This document shows, piece by piece, positions 1 to 8,168 of a DNA stretch of 64,000 nt (positions within the stretch are counted from its first letter, which is position 1; every line of letters begins with the position of its first letter). The DNA is from CAJBLF01 sp964504915 (GTDB taxonomy: Bacteria > Patescibacteriota > Gracilibacteria > Absconditabacterales > Absconditicoccaceae): the NCBI GenBank assembly GCA_964504915.1, contig CAZDFH010000008.1, forward strand, positions 1 to 64,000, given 5' to 3'. Below the pieces are notes generated by a model, which was given only the letters and a program-made list of their open reading frames with translations, did not search any database and was not told where the DNA came from. The position numbers and the translations under genes were made by a program.

Positions 1-391
1 TGTATCACTTTACAAATAGTCTTCTATATCGATGACTTGGCACAAAAGTTATGAGAGAGGGGCTGCTCTTCAAATTTACTTGTAATGCTAAAATGAGTCT
101 ATCGGTTAAGAAATCGATGACATCTTTTTTGTGGCCGTATTTCAATTTGAGAATTATTTTTTTGATTCCATTGGAATAGCAAAAGGGGATGATGATTCAC
201 TGCAGGTATCGATTTTTTTCAGATTTACAATCGAGGCAAGTTTCGTAGTTGGCCGAAAATCTGTGGCAAAGTGGGCAAATCTCTGGATGAGGGATGAGAT
301 TCTTTTTACATGTTTTACACAAATAATCTCATTGTTTGCTACAAGAGATACAGTGAGCGGGAAATATCTTTTCTATGATTCATTTTCGCAT
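1..391 (-). CDS. comF: ComF family phosphoribosyltransferase-like protein (partial, N-terminal part)
   Basis: The reverse strand is open under table 25 from an ATG at 389-391 to the window edge, about 130 residues. Early residues form a zinc-ribbon-like cluster (CISC, CKTC, CPLC, CLDC), then an ILKLKYGHKKDV segment and ITFVPSHRYRRLFVKGY, the typical order in ComF/GntX proteins, which have a zinc ribbon followed by a PRTase-like domain. In competent bacteria ComFC helps DNA uptake and single-strand handling. Three TGA codons read as Gly are needed to keep it open. The C-terminal PRPP loop lies beyond the window, so completeness cannot be judged. Confidence 0.85.
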
Positions 392-437
392 GGTGAGATT
401 GTATTCCTTTATTTTTAGAAAAAAAAGGAAAAAGCTA

Positions 438-466
438 AGAAAAAAAGAAGCCGATGGGCTTCTTTT
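438..466 (-). terminator. Rho-independent terminator downstream of the 491-1189 gene
   Basis: Perfect 6-bp inverted repeat GAAGCC/GGCTTC (447-462) with a 4-nt loop. On the minus strand it is followed by a run of T (A-run on the plus strand). It lies just past the stop of the 491-1189 gene and before the comF start. Confidence 0.8.
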
Positions 467-490
467 CTCTAGAAAATATTTTGGCAATTA

Positions 491-1189
491 TTATTTCTTG
501 ATGACTGCTTCGATAGCTGCAAATCCCATATCTTCTTTATCATTGATGAGAATGTATAATTCGTCACCTGGGTTTCCTTTGAAGAAGGTAACCGCTGCTT
601 GATTTAAGAAGTAAGATTTTCCATCGTCAGATAATGCAACGAATTTATTATCATCTGTCTTGGATAAGATAGCTCTAATATGTTTTCTTTCTACGGGTTG
701 GATTAATTTGTAGATGAATTTGCCTTCTTCTAGAATCTTCAACTTCAACATGTCACCTGGGACAAGTTTCGTCTTGCTAGAATAGTTTAGTGGCACGGGA
801 TATTTTTTCTGATCATTACCGACCATGAAATATCCATCAAATTTTCCTTCTACTACTTCAGCGTTTTCTTCATTGTAGGTCTTGACCTCAGTATGCCCAG
901 TTACTCCTTCCATGCCTTTTTGTGTCCCATCCAATGTTTCTGGATTTTCCGGATCAAATTTAGCAAGTTGATTGAGGATCATGTGCATTCTTTTGATGTC
1001 TGATTCCATTTCGCTGAGTACGTTTTGTACAAATTGTACCATTTGTTGATGTTTTTTCATCAACTCTTCCTTGTCTACTTTTTTAGTCGCAGCTGTCTTG
1101 GCTGTCGGTTTAGCTACTTTGACAGTAGCTGGTTTTGTCTCTTTCTTTTCTTCAGCAACAGGTGTTGCTGCCTTTTTTGTTTCTGCCAT
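491..1189 (-). CDS. Conserved hypothetical protein with Ala/Lys/Pro-rich N-terminus
   Basis: 232 residues and no TGA codon at all, which is unusual here and resembles ppdK. Residues 1-40 are a low-complexity Lys/Ala/Thr/Pro tail. Residues 45-75 look helical (MKKHQQMVQFVQNVL). The remainder is a mixed region with a GKFDGYFMVGNDQKKYPVPL segment and a C-terminal domain containing GDMLKLKILEEGKFIYKLI and NPGDELYILIND. I do not recognise the family. The charged disordered tail and TGA avoidance suggest an abundant cytoplasmic, perhaps nucleic-acid-associated, protein; that is inference. ATG 1187-1189 is the only sensible start. Confidence 0.8.
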   Translation of the reverse strand: MAETKKAATPVAEEKKETKPATVKVAKPTAKTAATKKVDKEELMKKHQQMVQFVQNVLSEMESDIKRMHMILNQLAKFDPENPETLDGTQKGMEGVTGHTEVKTYNEENAEVVEGKFDGYFMVGNDQKKYPVPLNYSSKTKLVPGDMLKLKILEEGKFIYKLIQPVERKHIRAILSKTDDNKFVALSDDGKSYFLNQAAVTFFKGNPGDELYILINDKEDMGFAAIEAVIKK

Positions 1190-1357
1190 TTTTTTGTTTG
1201 ATAGGGTAAAACTTTATGTTGTAAGTATACGCATTATTTTTTAGAATGCAAATATTTAAACAATATCACAGAAAAAATTTTTCTGCAAAAAAAGTTTGCA
1301 ATACGTCTTAATATGTGTATCTTCTTGATAACTTATTTTATCTTATAGTACTAAGAT

Positions 1358-2272
1358 ATGAAATTGTTTTCGTCATTACCAAAGTATCTGCTTCTCGCTG
1401 CCTTATTTGTCGGTGTCACAAGCGCTGCAAGTGGAGATCTTCGAAACTGGATGGATAATCTTTCTAGCGACATTCCATTCTGATATCTTTCTAGTCAGAA
1501 AATATCAGTGAGCCAAATAACTAGTGGTAAAGTGATTATTTCTTCTCCGGTCATAGAAGACGAACTTGGTAATCAAATCAAAAAATATACCGCTATGTAC
1601 AGCGAACGCCCTTTGTCAGATATATTGGAAGATACAAACCTTCTGAGTCAGTCTAAGGAAAAAACATTTACGTTCGTTACCCTTGGTACTACTGCGACGA
1701 TGGAACTTAGTGTATCTGCTGATGCTCTCGATCCAAACAAAGTATATTATCTCTCTATGATTCCAAAAGATCAAAATAATATTCTCTGAGAAATATCTAA
1801 TGAACTACGATTTAAATTATCTAATCAAACAAGTGGAGAATGAGTATACACTGGTGGGACAGCACATGCTGCTGCATGAGCAGATATGAATCTTGCTAAT
1901 GTGACGGAGACGCATGTTGGTAATCGTGTGACATTGAGATGGACTGCCATTGACGGATCTGATAGTGTAGATATCTTCCTCTTCAATCCTACTACTGCTA
2001 CATTTGTTAAGCTTGCTACCGTCGATATGTCTGCTGAGACTTATACATTTACGACGACGAGAAATGGAGAACATATTATCAATTTTATGCCAAATAATGG
2101 AGGTAGAGAGAAACGTTATACCTTTACGATCGCTGGTACTACACCAACTACAACCACAAATACTATCAAAAAAGTTCCCCACGTTGGTCCTGCTGAGAAT
2201 TTATTAGTGGCTGGCTTTATCGCATTTGTATTGTATCTCTTATATAGAAGATCTACAGCACATAGAAAATAG
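1358..2272 (+). CDS. Exported, C-terminally anchored surface protein (FnIII-like)
   Basis: 304 residues. A signal peptide follows ATG 1358 (KLFSSLPKYLLLAALFVGV, then TSAAS). The middle is Thr/Ser-rich beta-type sequence; RVTLRWTAIDGSDSVDIFLF resembles the start of a fibronectin type III or Ig-like domain. A Thr-rich stalk precedes a C-terminal VGPAENLLVAGFIAFVLYLL helix and a basic tail, RRSTAHRK. The VGPxENxLL start of the anchor recurs in the 24106-25773 protein. Several TGA codons (for example 1787-1789) are read as Gly. Likely a cell-surface protein with its C-terminus anchored in the membrane; ligand unknown. Confidence 0.8.
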
Positions 2273-2327
2273 TATCTATATAAATAAAAAATAAATAAAC
2301 TGAATTTTTATCACGGATTACTTATGT

Positions 2328-2378
2328 ATGTATATATGTTTGACGACAACGACTACCACCACAACGACTACGATATAG
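2328..2378 (+). CDS. Threonine leader peptide of the thrS attenuator
   Basis: Sixteen-codon ORF, MYICLTTTTTTTTTTI, ending in TAG at 2376-2378. Codons 6-15 (2343-2372) are ten consecutive threonine codons of mixed type (ACG, ACA, ACT, ACC), so this is not a simple trinucleotide repeat. It lies 77 nt upstream of thrS and its stop lies inside the first leader hairpin. A weak GGA (about 2314-2316) is the only Shine-Dalgarno candidate. The logic matches the classic thr operon attenuator: a ribosome starved of Thr-tRNA stalls on the run and lets the antiterminator form. Confidence 0.85.
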   Translation: MYICLTTTTTTTTTTI

Positions 2379-2434
2379 TAGTGGGAGTTTCTTGTCATCA
2401 GTAAAACTCCTGCTCACCACAAGTAGGATTTTTT
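2367..2434 (+). promoter_or_regulatory. Transcription attenuator of thrS (pause hairpin, antiterminator, terminator)
   Basis: Three competing stems. (1) ACTAC 2367-2371 with GTAGT 2378-2382. (2) Antiterminator GGAGTTT 2384-2390 with AAACTCC 2404-2410, perfect 7 bp. (3) Terminator TCCTGCT 2408-2414 with AGTAGGA 2422-2428 followed by T6 (2429-2434). Stems 2 and 3 share 2408-2410 and exclude each other. A ribosome reaching the leader stop covers the 5' arm of stem 2 and favours termination; one stalled on the Thr codons leaves it free and favours read-through into thrS. Confidence 0.82.
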
Positions 2435-2454
2435 ATTATTTATATTCCATTAAG

Positions 2455-4326
2455 ATGAATAAAGTTGAACCACAGGACGATGAATTGCTTTTGAAACAAA
2501 GGCATTCACTTGCTCATATACTCGCACAAGCCGTGCAAAGAACTATCGATCCGATGGCTAAGTTATGAATATGACCATCTATCGATGTCTGATTTTACTA
2601 TGACTTTATCTTCTCGGAAGGTGTTGAATTTAAAGAAGAACAACTCAAAGATCTTTCCAAGAAGATGCAATGAATTGTCAAAGAAAATCAGCCATTTCAT
2701 CGTATCGATGTCGATTACAAGAAGGCAAAAGAAATCGTAAAAATGATGGGGGAGGAATTTAAAATTGAATTGATGGATGAATTTAAATCTCAAGGAGAGA
2801 CAAACTTTTCTTTTTATATCAATACTATTCCTTTTGATGCAAAGGAGAGATTACTCAAAGATGCCAAACCAGCATATATCAAAAAATATGAAAAATTGAC
2901 TGAATCTTTGAAGCAAAAAGATTTCATCACGTTTATCGATATGTGTGAATGACCTCATGTAGAGATAGGAAAGGAAATTAATGTTGATGCTTTCCAACTT
3001 GATAAACTCGCTGGTGCATATTGGAGAGGAAATAGTGAAAATCCTATGATGACAAGAATTTATGGACTGGCATTTGAAAGTAAGGAGAAGTTGAAAGAAT
3101 ATATGTTGATGATGGAAGAAGCAAAAAAGAGAGATCACAAAATATTGGGACAAAAGTTTGATCTGTTTAGTTTCAGTGAATATGGTCCAGGATTCCCATT
3201 CTTTCATCATAATGGTATGATGATCATCAATGAATTACAAAAATACTGGAGAGAGGTGCATTATAGAGATGGCTATCAAGAGATCAAAACTCCTATTATG
3301 CTGAGTAAAGAATTACGAGAATTGTCTGGTCATCGATGACACTACAAAGATAGTATGTATATCTCTGTGATCGATGAAAAAGAATATGCTATCAAACCAA
3401 TGAACTGCCCAGGAGGAATGCTTGTCTACAAAACAACTCCCAAATCATATAGAGATTTGCCTTTGAAGTCAGGAGAATTTGGCTTAGTCCATAGGCATGA
3501 GATGTCAGGTACGCTCAATGGACTCTTTAGAGTAAGAACATTTACTCAAGATGATGCACATATTTTTTGTACTCATGATCAGTTCAAAGACGAAATTAAA
3601 AAAGTCATGGATTTGATATTTGAAGTCTATGCAAAATTTGGATTTACGAAGCTTGCGATAGAATTGTCTACAAGGCCAGAAAATAATTATGTCTGAGAAT
3701 TAGCTGATCGAGATTTAGCTGAATCAAAGCTCAAAGAAGCGTTGTCTGAGAAGAACGTAGACTATGTATTAAATGAATGAGATGGAGCATTTTATGGTCC
3801 TAAGATCGATTTCAAAGTCTTTGACGCAATAGGTAGAGAATGGCAGTGTGGTACTATTCAATTAGATTTTGCATTACCAAAAAGATTTGAATTGGAATAC
3901 ATAGGCGAAGATTGACAAAAACATACTCCTATTATGTTGCATAGAGTTGTCTATGGTTCTATGGAAAGATTCCTCGGTATTTTGATAGAACATTATGCCT
4001 GAGCATTTCCCCTCTGGTTGGCTCCCCAACAAGTGAAGATTATCCCCGTCGCAGAACCTTTCTCCGCTTATGCGGAAGCTGTAAGCTTAAAGCTCAAAGC
4101 TGAAGGCCTAAGGTCTAGTATTGATATTAGCGACGATTCATTTAGTAAGAAAATTCGTAATGCGGAACTAATGAAAATTCCCTATATTGTCATTGTGGGT
4201 GAGAAAGAACAAGGTACCAATACCTTATCTATTAGAGAATATAGAAGTAAGAAACAATATGAAATTTCTGTAGAGGAATTTGTCACAAAATGTGTAGAAG
4301 AATATAAAAAGAGGACATCGAATTAA
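2455..4326 (+). CDS. thrS: Threonine-tRNA ligase lacking the TGS domain
   Basis: 623 residues. The protein starts almost directly with the editing domain (HSLAH near residue 17), so the N-terminal TGS domain of most bacterial ThrRS is missing. The class II core is intact: MNCPGG (zinc Cys), HRHEMSG, FRVRTFTQDDAHIF (motif 2) and GSMERFLGILIEHY (motif 3), then the anticodon-binding domain from about LWLAPQQVKIIPV. TGA codes the Gly of CEGPHV (2950-2952). It charges tRNA-Thr in the cytoplasm. Expression is predicted to be controlled by the Thr-codon attenuator just upstream. Confidence 0.96.
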
Positions 4327-4392
4327 TTGTCGAGAGTGGAACCCGCTTTGCGGGTGTGGAGAGTTGAGGGTTGTATATTATTTCAAAAATAA

Positions 4393-4424
4393 GAAAATCT
4401 TGCTGTAATGGTGAGATTTTTTTT
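4393..4424 (+). terminator. Rho-independent terminator after thrS
   Basis: AATCTTGC pairs with GGTGAGATT (8 bp with G-U pairs) around a short loop and is followed by a T8 run. A second perfect hairpin, ACCCGC-TTT-GCGGGT, just after the stop codon lacks a T-run. Confidence 0.75.
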
Positions 4425-4508
4425 GGGATAATAAATAAACTGTATGATCTCACATGCTTTTTTTCTTGCAATTGCTGAGGAAAACAGTACATTGATGCCC
4501 GTAATTGT

Positions 4509-4586
4509 GGCGGCTGTAGCTCAGTTGGTTAGAGCGCTTGACTGTGACTCAGGATGTCGCCGGTTCGAATCCGGTCAGCCGCCCCA
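4509..4586 (+). tRNA. tRNA-His (GTG)
   Basis: Full cloverleaf: acceptor GCGGCTG/CAGCCGC, D-stem GCTC/GAGC, anticodon stem CTTGA/TCAGG with loop CTGTGAC (anticodon GTG at 4544-4546), T-stem GCCGG/CCGGT with TTCGAAT loop. The extra G at 4509 opposite C at 4583 is the tRNA-His-specific G-1:C73 pair. CCA is encoded (4584-4586). Confidence 0.97.
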
Positions 4587-4597
4587 TTATCAAAATG

Positions 4598-4619
4598 GAC
4601 ACCTAAAAGTGTCTTTTTT
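4598..4619 (+). terminator. Terminator after tRNA-His
   Basis: GACAC-CTAAAA-GTGTC hairpin immediately followed by T6. Confidence 0.8.
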
Positions 4620-4870
4620 CTATACTCTCATTTGGTTGATTTGTTATGTAGTAAGTATCCCACATTCCCATCAAAATATGGTATACATAGTCATCTTCTT
4701 GATGGTATTTGGAGATTGGCTTATGACCTATTATTTCCCGTATAGATACATAGGAACCCATCTATATCTTCATCGTTAATATATGAGGTCTTGCAAATAG
4801 ACAGCGCATTGCTAGAGTCTACATCAACACTACGTTTTTTTGTTTATTTTTGTCTTTTTTCGCTATTCAT
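4620..4870. other. Intergenic stretch without a supported gene
   Basis: AT-rich. A possible 33-codon ORF at 4678-4779 (MVYIVIFLMVFGDWL start) is hydrophobic but has no ribosome-binding site and no homology I can recognise, so it is not called. Confidence 0.4.
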
Positions 4871-5893
4871 ATGGAAATAATAATAGATAAGTCCAATGCT
4901 GACCAGAGGTTTGATAGGTTTATGAGAAAATGGCTCAAAGTCTATCCGTCTATTCGTCTTGCTGATATTTATGCTCTTATCAGAAAGGGTTGAGTAAAAG
5001 TCAATACAAAGAGACAAAAAGAGGAATACAGACTTCAAGTCGGAGATACAGTCGTGATTCATGAAAAAGCCAAGCTTGGCGATGCTGACTTTTCTGTATT
5101 GATAAGCCCCAAAGACAGACAAATCCAGAAGATCGATGTAGACAAAATAAAGAAGCGAATCGTGTACGAAGATCAGTATTGGTTAGTTTTTGACAAACCT
5201 GCAGGTATCCTTGTCCATCCTGGAAATCAACATCGAAAAGATCTGTGTATGAATGATTATCTTGAGAAACGAATTGAAAATTGAAAATTGTCCTTACAGG
5301 ATAAAAAAATTGAAAATTCTACCAAAGCAATTACTTTCAAACCATCGTTTGGCTATAGACTAGATAAAGATACTTCTGGGATATTAATCGCTGGTAAGAC
5401 GTATGACGCATTGCAATATATCAACAAAATTATTCGCGAGAGACAGATAGAAAAATATTATTTGACTTTAGTCATGGGAGCATTTCCCAAACATCTTCTG
5501 ATAGACAAACCCTTAGAGAAGAAATACAATGAACGTTTTGATAGATCTGAAGTGACTATTGATTTTAGATATGGAGATGCTGCGAAGACAGAATGTCGAT
5601 GTGAAAAATCATTTACTCATGAGGTGCTTGGAGAGATTTCTTTGGTGAAAGTAAAAATAGAAACATGAAGGATGCATCAGATTAGAGTGCATTTGGCTGA
5701 TGCATGATTTCCTGTCTTATGAGATCTGACCTATGGAAATCCTGCCATCAATAGAATTTTATATAAATCGCTTGGCATCAATAGACAACTCTTACATTGT
5801 CGGAAATATTCGTTTTTTGACTATCTGACTCAGCAACAACGTAGCTTCGAGGCACATATGCCAGATGATTTTGAAAAAGTGCTGGAAAACTAG
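4871..5893 (+). CDS. RluA-family 23S rRNA/tRNA pseudouridine synthase
   Basis: 340 residues. Residues 1-70 form an S4-like RNA-binding domain (DRFMRKWLKVYPSIRLADIYALIRKGGVKVN). The catalytic domain follows: DKPAGILVHPGN, YRLDKDTSGILIAGK (catalytic Asp; His of the usual HRLDK replaced by Tyr), EKYYLTLVMG, GRMHQIRVHLA and FPVLGD. It converts specific uridines in rRNA or tRNA to pseudouridine. Between LVHPGN and YRLDK sits a low-complexity insert containing IENGKL, encoded by GAAAATT microrepeats (5273-5316) also found in rsmA. TGA is read as Gly in GRMHQ. The exact target site cannot be assigned. Confidence 0.93.
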
Positions 5894-5982
5894 TTTATAG
5901 TGTAGAGTGTAAAGTGTAGAGTATCGGATTTTTTTAACTATCTTAACTATAAACTATACACTACTAACTATACACTTATTTT
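5889..5982. repeat. Microrepeat block A with inverted arms
   Basis: The left arm consists of tandem TAGTTTATAGTGTAGAGTGT-like words starting in the stop codon of the pseudouridine synthase gene. After a T-rich spacer the right arm carries the reverse complement (AACTATAAACTATACACTA). The RNA would fold into a long hairpin and probably acts as a bidirectional terminator. Related blocks lie at 15.89, 42.30, 45.65 and 62.11 kb. Confidence 0.75.
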
Positions 5983-6053
5983 TCGATTTGATTTGTATCT
6001 CTAAAAATATACATTTAGCGAAACGAACTTTTTATTTTTTGTAATGCACTGCA

Positions 6054-6371
6054 ATGAAAATTTTTTGGACGAGTATTTTTTGGTTATTAGTATTTTTCTT
6101 GGTTGTTTTTTATCTTAAAGCGTTTGATGATACTATGGGAAGCAAAGTGGCTTCTTGGTTGTCTTCTGCTCCTATCGTAATGACTGGAGAAGTGGCTACT
6201 GGGGCTCAAGATCCTGTATTGAGTGGATTAACTCTTGTCCAGACAACGCTTGATATTATGACACAAAAAATGGAAACTATAGCTACTAAACTTGGCATCA
6301 CTGGCACTACTGCAAATGCTATCGTTCCAGCTATGGTTACATGAGCAGTTACTCCTACCAAAACAAAATAA
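6054..6371 (+). CDS. Small membrane-anchored protein, paralogous N-terminus to the next gene
   Basis: 105 residues. One N-terminal membrane helix (KIFWTSIFWLLVFFLVVFYL), then a soluble Thr/Ala-rich part with a probable helix (SGLTLVQTTLDIMTQKMETI). The last nine residues follow an in-frame TGA (6342-6344) read as Gly and end at TAA 6369. The start MKIFWTSIFWLLVFFL matches MKKIFWTTVFWIVVVFL of the next gene 22 bp downstream, and QTTLDIMTQKM parallels QTQLNDLAQKI there. The two are probably a duplicated, co-transcribed pair. Function unknown. Confidence 0.75.
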
Positions 6372-6393
6372 TTTTTATTTTTTCATTTTGCCT

Positions 6394-7077
6394 ATGAAAA
6401 AAATCTTTTGGACTACCGTATTTTGGATTGTTGTGGTTTTTCTTTTCCGATCATATGTGAGATTATTTAATCATGACCTGTGAACTACTATTGGTACGTG
6501 GTTTGGTAAGTCTGCTCCGATATGTATCTCTACGTGATCAGGTACTCAGTTGAGTGGTGTAGACCAGCAGTTAAGCTCTATCCAAACCCAACTCAATGAC
6601 CTCGCACAGAAGATCTCTGGGGTATGAATGAGTAGTCCTGTGACACCAGCTACCACATCTTTTGCTAGCACAGCGCCTACCAAAGTAGCACTCTATTATT
6701 TCAATCAAAAAGAGGATGCTAAGTTGCCAATAGCTCAGCAGATTAATGTAGATTCTATCTTGCCTATTTATCGTACCTTGGCACCAAGTAACAACCTTCT
6801 CAATGATACTATTCAACTTCTGCTTCAATGAGCCTTGAGCGCAACGGAGAAAGACCAATGATATAGCACAGAGTTTCCTAATGTGAAGTTTCGTCTTATC
6901 AACTCGGACTTACAATCTGACTGAACTTTACTCTTGGAATTTACTGATGTTCCTGGGTTTACTGACGGAGGGTCGGCTCGCATGCTTATCTTAGCTAATT
7001 CTATTACTAAGACAGCAATGCAATTCCCTGGGGTAAAGAAGGTGGAATTCTCCCCTGAAACCCTTTTCCAACCATAA
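6394..7077 (+). CDS. Membrane-anchored GerMN-domain protein
   Basis: 227 residues. N-terminal membrane helix (residues 3-22), Ser/Thr-rich linker, then a GerMN (spore germination/sporulation GerM-type) domain over about 105-227: KVALYYFNQKEDAKL, a P-x5-P region, TIQLLLQGALSATEK, LLLEFTDVPGF, SARMLILANSITKTAMQFPGVKKVEF. GerMN domains are found in envelope proteins of non-sporulating bacteria too, often near peptidoglycan. Five or more TGA codons are read as Gly. It forms a pair with 6054-6371, sharing the N-terminal anchor. Confidence 0.85.
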
Positions 7078-7089
7078 TCGGTAAAATGA

Positions 7090-7142
7090 GTAAAACGGGA
7101 TAACAGTTAACAGATAACGGATAACGGATAACCGATAACCGT
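7090..7142. repeat. Microrepeat block B (GATAACGG type)
   Basis: Tandem copies of GATAAC(A/G)G and close variants after the GerMN gene. The same word family recurs at 15103-15166 and around 23985-24020. Confidence 0.8.
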
Positions 7143-7176
7143 GAAATGTGATATTAATTCATAGCCCTAAATAAAA

Positions 7177-7204
7177 GAAGCTTCTCGAAAGAGGGGCTTT
7201 TTTG
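7177..7204 (+). terminator. Terminator of the GerMN gene pair
   Basis: AGCTTCTC (7179-7186), GAAA loop, GAGGGGCT (7191-7198), then T-run. Confidence 0.85.
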
Positions 7205-7232
7205 TTGACATTTTCTTCCTTATATGTATACA
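7205..7232 (+). promoter_or_regulatory. Possible sigma-70 type promoter
   Basis: Perfect -35 TTGACA (7205-7210) with a 16-nt spacer to TATACA (7227-7232), just upstream of the gene at 7240. The transcript would be nearly leaderless from this -10, so the start codon or the -10 may be assigned slightly wrong. Confidence 0.45.
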
Positions 7233-7239
7233 GTATGTG

Positions 7240-7839
7240 ATGATTTTACTTTCTACATGTACTCCTATGTCGGAGATTATTAGACTAGAGGATAAGCAAA
7301 TTCCTATGACGATATTAGGGATACATGATTTTGATTTTATTCTTAATTATGCTGGTCGTACCCCTGATATGGGGCAGAATGGGCTACAAGCTTATCGTCC
7401 TGGTACGCAGATTTTAGCAAAACAGCAAATTTTAGGTCAAGTGTATGGGACCAAAAATGCAGTTTCAGTACCAATATATGCCCCTCCATGACAGTCGGTC
7501 ATCAATGCGGCAGAGAAGTTACTTCGTTCTTTCTGACATAATCATATGACCTCACAAGAAAGCGAGAATCCTGCTGAGTGAAAATTTAGGGGATGTCTTA
7601 ATTTCCGATATAGGGGAGCATGGTATCAGATTAGTGTATCTGGGCTGAAAGCAGATGAGGATGTCATAATTTCTGTGAGACAGCAGTCATTATTGACCTG
7701 AGCGTCTTTGATGCAAGTACTCCAACAATATGATGTAGAAAAAAACCAACTTCCCAAAAGTTTTTTTGATCCCCAGAGTTATATTTATGCGATACTACAG
7801 GAATTCAAGTCCAACAAGAATTTATTGTCTTCACTGTAA
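7240..7839 (+). CDS. Hypothetical protein
   Basis: 199 residues from ATG 7240 (a GTG lies directly before it). No signal peptide or clear membrane segment. It includes IIRLEDKQIPMTILGIHDFDF near the N-terminus and a segment KFRGCLNFRYRGAWYQISVSGLKADEDVIISVRQQS that is vaguely like the N-terminal beta domain of PilT/GspE ATPases, followed by a helical C-terminus. Four TGA codons are needed. The similarity is too weak for a function. The repeated terminator hairpins at 7.94-8.10 kb lie downstream. Confidence 0.65.
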
Positions 7840-7935
7840 ATGGCTATTCCCCGTGTGGAATGAAAACACCCGTTCTTTTGGCTAGTTCGTCAGTTGTTCT
7901 TAGCTACTTTTTTGTGTCGGATGGAAGTTTGTATG

Positions 7936-8013
7936 TTTCCTATAGACAAAAGCGACAGCTTGTCCCGCAAGGCGGGGTGAAAGTTCTTCACTGAACTTTC
8001 TGCGTCTTTTTTT
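7936..8013 (+). terminator. Terminator hairpin, copy 1 of a direct repeat
   Basis: GAAAGTTC-TTCACT-GAACTTTC perfect hairpin followed by TGCGTC and T7. The upstream word TTTCCTATAGACAAAAGCGAC is also repeated in copy 2. Copy 1 carries an extra 20 nt (7957-7976) that itself forms a CCCGC-AAG-GCGGG hairpin. A 65-codon ORF starting at ATG 7840 would run through this hairpin and is not considered real. Confidence 0.8.
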
Positions 8014-8035
8014 GCCGTATAGGAATAAAAAAAAT

Positions 8036-8095
8036 TTTCCTATAGACAAAAGCGACGTGAAAGTTCTTCACTGAACTTTCTGCGTCTTTTTTTGC
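8036..8095 (+). terminator. Terminator hairpin, copy 2 of the direct repeat
   Basis: Same sequence as 7936-8013 without the 20-nt insert: GAAAGTTC-TTCACT-GAACTTTC, TGCGTC, T7. Two near-identical terminators in tandem separate the 7240 gene from the 1800-residue gene. Confidence 0.8.
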
Positions 8096-8168
8096 TTTTT
8101 TGCCTAAAATCATTATAATCTATGTGTGTATATTATAGTTTTTTTTACTTCCCACATACCTTCGTGAG

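Noticed and set aside
4444..4779. 111-codon ORF crossing tRNA-His
   Set aside because: It reads through the complete tRNA gene and its terminator; no motif supports it.
7090..7142. CRISPR array from the tandem repeats
   Set aside because: Units are 8-12 nt without unique spacers, and there are no cas genes.
7840..8022. ORF after the 7240 gene
   Set aside because: It runs through the terminator repeat, and its last third is the repeat itself.
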